DNA from: Allocatelliglobosispora scoriae
GTDB taxonomy: Bacteria; Actinomycetota; Actinomycetes; Mycobacteriales; Micromonosporaceae
Assembly: GCF_014204945.1 (NCBI RefSeq)
Contig: NZ_JACHMN010000003.1
Location: forward strand, 434,001-498,000
Direction: 5' to 3'
Length of the DNA stretch: 64,000 nt
Numbering within the stretch: position 1 is the stretch's first letter; every line of letters starts with the position of its first letter. Under the pieces are notes generated by a model. It made no database searches, had not been told where the DNA came from, and saw only the letters and a program-made list of their open reading frames with translations. The position numbers and the translations under genes are program-made. Positions 61,044 to 64,000 of this stretch are shown here, piece by piece.

Positions 61044-63151
61044 GCGAACTGCGCCGGATGCGGCGGCACCGGCTGACCCGGGCCGCGCTCGTCGTCCTCA
61101 CCCTCGTCCCGCTGCTCTACGGAGCGCTCTACCTCGCCGCGTTCTGGGACCCCTACGGCAACCTCAAGCGGATCCCGGTCGCGCTGGTCCTGGAGGACCA
61201 GCCGACCGGAGACGTCCACGCCGGTCAGGACCTCGCCGACCGCCTCATCGACCGGCAGGTCTTCGGCTGGGTGCGGACCGACCGGGCCGCGGCCGAGGCA
61301 GGGCTCGCCGACGGCAGCTACGACCTGGTGCTGCGGATCCCGGCCGACTTCTCCAGCGCGCTCGTCACGCCACCGGCGCCCGAGACCGCCGCGCGCGCCG
61401 GTCAGCTCATCGTGACCAGCGACGACGCGACCAACTACCTCTCCGGGCTGCTCGCGCGCAGCGCGTTCACCGAGATCAGGGCCTCGGCCGCGGCCGGGGT
61501 GTCGGCGACCTACTTCGAGCGGATGCTGATCGGCTTCGGCGACCTCAAGACCCAGACCGGCAAGGCCGCCGACGGTGCCTCGCAGCTCGCCGACGGGACA
61601 TCGCGGCTGCGTGACGGTGCGGGCCGGCTCGGATCGGGTGCCTCGCGGGCCGCGTCGGGGGCGGGGACGCTCGCCGACGGGCTCGCGGACGCCAGTGACG
61701 GCGCGGCGTCGCTCGCCACCGGTCTCGCCACATTGGAGGCCGGGTCCGCGCAGCTCGCGGAGGGTGCCGATCGGGCGGCGGCGGGCGGGCGGCGGCTCGC
61801 GGCGATGGTGGACCGGGCCGCGGACGCCACTGAGCCCGTCCTACGCGAGCACGCCGGTGAGATCGCCCGGGCCGCCACCGCCATCGCCGACGGGGCCGAC
61901 GCCGTCGCCGATCACCTGGACGAGCTGCCGGCGCTGGCGGAGGTCGCGGTCCGGCGTACCGGCGAGGTGGTTTCGAAGCTCGACGCCTATGCGGACGCGC
62001 ACCCGGACGCGGCGGTCGACCCGGTCTTCATCGCGGCTCGTCAGGCCGCGGCCGATGCGGCGGCGAGCGCCCTGCGGCTCCGGACCCGCGCGGACCTCGG
62101 CTCGCTCGGCGACTCCCTGCACCGCGTCGCGGCGCTGGCGCGGCAGGTGGCCGAGGCCGCGCCGCGCCTCGCCGACGACATCGCCGCCGCCCGCGCGCAG
62201 GTCGACCAGCTCGCGGCCGGTCTCACCGCACTCTCCACAGGAGCACACAACCTCGTCGAGGGTACGCACACCGCCGCCACCGGCGCCCGTGACCTGCGTG
62301 GCGGGCTCTACCGGCTGGCGACCGGCGCCCGGCAGCTCGACGGCGGCCTCGCCGACCTGACCGACGGAACGAAGCAGCTCGCCACCGGCCTCGCCACGCT
62401 CGACGACGGTGCGCGGAGCCTCGCCACCGGGCTCGCCGACGGTGCTGCGCAGATCCCCGGCTACGACGTCGACGGTGCTGCCGCCCGGGCCGGTGTCCTC
62501 GCCGATCCGGTAGCCCTGCAGCGCGACACGAAACACGCGGCGGCGAGCTACGGCGTGGGCTTCGCGCCCTACTTCCTGGCGCTCGCGCTCTGGGTCGGCT
62601 GCATGGTCACCTACATGCTGCTGCGGCCCCTGAACCGGCGCAACGTGATGAGCGGCGCCCCCGCCTGGCGGGTCGCGTTCGGCGGTTGGCTGCCCGGGTT
62701 CACGATCGGTGCCGCCCAGGCCGCGCTTCTCTACGCTGTGCTCGTCGGGCTGCTCGGGCTGCGGCCGGTGCATCCGGTCGCCACGCTGGGTTTCCTGCTC
62801 CTCACCACCGCCGCCTTCACCTCGATCCTGCAGCTCATCGGTGCGCGGCTCGGGGCGGCCGGGCGGGTCGTCGCGCTGGTGCTGCTGATGCTCCAGCTGA
62901 CGTCGTCCGGCGGTACCTACCCGGTGGCGACCTCGCCGGCGTTCTTCCGGGCGCTGCACCCGTTCATGCCGATGACCTATGTCGTGGACGGGCTGCGGCA
63001 CCTGCTCGTCGGCGGCTCCGCGACGGTCGTCTGGGTCGGTGCCGGGGTGCTCGCCGCGATCACCGTGGCCGCCTTCGCGCTGACCACGCTCACGGCTCGG
63101 CGGCAGCGGGTGCTCACCCCGAGTGCGCTGCATCCGGCGCTGACCATGTGA
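61040..63151 (+). CDS. YhgE/Pip-family ABC-2-type permease
   Basis: 703-aa membrane protein. N-terminal helix ~19-37 (VVLTLVPLLYGALYLAAFWD) and DPYGNLKRIPVALVLEDQPT are family hallmarks. A long extracellular region ~150-480 consists of coiled Asp-Gly-(x)-L repeats (DGASQLADGTSRLRDGAGRL), like phage-infection protein Pip. Five or six C-terminal helices form the ABC-2 domain (FAPYFLALALWVGCMVTYML; TVVWVGAGVLAAITVAAFAL). It is coupled to the ATPase by GTGA overlap and followed by the TetR gene. Members export lipids or drugs, or act as surface receptors; the substrate is unknown. Confidence 0.92.
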   Translation: MSELRRMRRHRLTRAALVVLTLVPLLYGALYLAAFWDPYGNLKRIPVALVLEDQPTGDVHAGQDLADRLIDRQVFGWVRTDRAAAEAGLADGSYDLVLRIPADFSSALVTPPAPETAARAGQLIVTSDDATNYLSGLLARSAFTEIRASAAAGVSATYFERMLIGFGDLKTQTGKAADGASQLADGTSRLRDGAGRLGSGASRAASGAGTLADGLADASDGAASLATGLATLEAGSAQLAEGADRAAAGGRRLAAMVDRAADATEPVLREHAGEIARAATAIADGADAVADHLDELPALAEVAVRRTGEVVSKLDAYADAHPDAAVDPVFIAARQAAADAAASALRLRTRADLGSLGDSLHRVAALARQVAEAAPRLADDIAAARAQVDQLAAGLTALSTGAHNLVEGTHTAATGARDLRGGLYRLATGARQLDGGLADLTDGTKQLATGLATLDDGARSLATGLADGAAQIPGYDVDGAAARAGVLADPVALQRDTKHAAASYGVGFAPYFLALALWVGCMVTYMLLRPLNRRNVMSGAPAWRVAFGGWLPGFTIGAAQAALLYAVLVGLLGLRPVHPVATLGFLLLTTAAFTSILQLIGARLGAAGRVVALVLLMLQLTSSGGTYPVATSPAFFRALHPFMPMTYVVDGLRHLLVGGSATVVWVGAGVLAAITVAAFALTTLTARRQRVLTPSALHPALTM

Positions 63152-63233
63152 GGTCCGCTTCGGCGCTCGCCCGCCGACCGTGTGCGTCTGCGTCGGCCGT
63201 GTGTGCCTGCGCCGGGCGTGCCAGACTGCGAGC

Positions 63234-63839
63234 GTGGACGGTGTGGCGGACGGGCGGACCCGACGGCGGGATGCGACCAGGCAGAAGCTCTTCGAATCGG
63301 CGATCATCCTCATCGCCGAGCGGGGCTTCGACGCGACCACCGTCGACGAGATCGCCGAGCGGGCGGGCGTGGCGAAGGGGACCGTCTACTACAACTTCGC
63401 CTCCAAGAACGCGCTCTTCGAGGAGCTGCTCCGCTACGGCGTCGGGCTGCTCACCGACGAGTTCCGGTCCGCGATCGACGGGCTCGAGCCACGGGAGGCG
63501 ATCGCGGCACTGGTCCGGGCCCAGCTCGACTACATCCAGCGCTATCGGGCGTTTGCGCAGCTCCTGCTCGCGGAGATGTGGCGTACCAACCGGGAGTGGC
63601 AGCAGACCCTGACCATGCTGCGCGGCGAGTCGGTGAGCGTGATCGCCGAGGTGCTGACGGCCGGGGTGGCGTCGGGGGATTTCGCGGCCGACCTGGACGT
63701 GCGGCTGTCGGCGCTGGCGCTGTTCGGGGTCGGGCTGGTCGTGGCGCTGGACTGGCTGCTCTTCGAGCCGGAACGGACCGTTGACGATGTCGCGGCGGCG
63801 GTGCTCGCCATCGTGCGGAGCCGGGCCATCGCCGGCTGA
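63234..63839 (+). CDS. TetR-family transcriptional regulator
   Basis: 201-aa repressor. The N-terminal HTH has DATRQKLFESAIILIAERGF, TTVDEIAERAGVAKGTVYYN and FASKNALFEELLRYGV, followed by a helical ligand domain. GTG 63234 (VDGVADGRT) is chosen because CAGACT ends 6 nt upstream, giving a possible separate leaderless transcript. It lies 82 bp after the YhgE/Pip permease on the same strand and probably represses that operon through the site at 60326-60341. The ligand is unknown. Confidence 0.93.
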   Translation: MDGVADGRTRRRDATRQKLFESAIILIAERGFDATTVDEIAERAGVAKGTVYYNFASKNALFEELLRYGVGLLTDEFRSAIDGLEPREAIAALVRAQLDYIQRYRAFAQLLLAEMWRTNREWQQTLTMLRGESVSVIAEVLTAGVASGDFAADLDVRLSALALFGVGLVVALDWLLFEPERTVDDVAAAVLAIVRSRAIAG

Positions 63840-63947
63840 ACGGTCGATCCCGGCGGAGCAGCTCCCGCACTGATCGCGATCGCCCAATGTCGTCGATCTT
63901 CTATGTATCAACCTATTTTCGTTGATCGTCATCTCTTCTGATCATGG

Positions 63948-63959
63948 GAACGGGTGTTC
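63948..63959. promoter_or_regulatory. LexA-like SOS box GAACGGGTGTTC
   Basis: GAAC-N4-GTTC fits the core of the actinobacterial/Gram-positive LexA site. It lies ~20-30 nt before the start of a plus-strand gene that begins at the window edge, a normal promoter-overlapping position. Confidence 0.55.
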
Positions 63960-63977
63960 TAACGTGGTGGGGTGGGG

Positions 63978-64000
63978 GTGACGGGGGTCGCGGAGCTGGT
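63978..64000 (+). CDS. Start of an unidentified gene cut by the window end
   Basis: Only VTGVAEL can be read from GTG 63978 (a GTG at 63972 is in the same frame). The SOS-like box upstream and this kind of opening would suit a DUF222/HNH endonuclease gene, many of which follow LexA boxes in actinobacteria, but seven residues cannot establish that. Confidence 0.3.

Overview
The window is high-GC actinobacterial DNA with dense third-position G/C, many GTG starts, and ATGA/GTGA start-stop overlaps. Gene content and order point to a Micromonosporaceae-type actinomycete. The markers are sigA with a Lys/Ala/Pro-rich N-terminal extension next to a DUF7455 gene; the block dut - DUF3710 - OB-fold - DUF3159 - two TrkA - APC permease - TRAM RNA methyltransferase - dxs; and hemE - cgoX - hemQ beside DUF3000 and an RNase D-like gene. 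The family assignment is an inference from synteny and was not checked by search. No rRNA, tRNA, CRISPR, transposase or prophage gene was seen.

Layout. 0-1 kb: end of a urease operon (ureA, ureB, start of ureC, minus strand). 1.3-4.4 kb: a secreted GH18 chitinase divergent from a secreted C39-like cysteine peptidase. 4.4-8 kb: a septum-formation-type membrane protein, a TRIC-type channel and a DEAD/DEAH helicase. 8-14 kb: DUF7455, sigA, an inositol-monophosphatase-family enzyme, a LytR_C protein, DUF4193, a hypothetical and DUF3093. 14-25 kb: the conserved housekeeping block ending in dxs. 25-32.6 kb: three membrane-tethered PQQ-like beta-propellers, a second C39-like protein (Tat-type signal), a response regulator/histidine kinase pair and a VOC protein. 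32.7-38.2 kb: an HTH regulator, a secreted metallophosphoesterase, an MFS exporter and a TolB-like propeller. 38.6-43.2 kb: the beta-oxidation pair fadB/fadA with a candidate operator, and RNase D. 43.4-46.1 kb: a membrane-anchored trypsin-like protease and a 538-aa repeat protein. 46.1-50 kb: DUF3000 and the coproporphyrin-dependent heme genes. 50-59.7 kb: an ABC operon of three very large FtsX-like permeases around one ATPase with a degenerate signature. 59.8-63.8 kb: a GNAT enzyme, then an atypical ABC ATPase, a YhgE/Pip permease and a TetR regulator with a matching operator. At the very end lies a LexA-like box before a gene that runs off the window.

The most unusual non-genic content is a set of palindromic intergenic elements, found mostly between convergent genes. 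At least three types recur within these 64 kb: a long hairpin with a conserved loop (1239-1302 and 11519-11600), a CAACTCTTGAAGAGTTG palindrome in five places, and a GGGGAAA(A)CGGTGTGATCA type. The 38.2-38.6 kb gap is built almost entirely of them, including a perfect 33-bp inverted repeat. Many genes also carry a TAnnnT hexamer 6-9 nt before the start codon, which implies leaderless transcripts.
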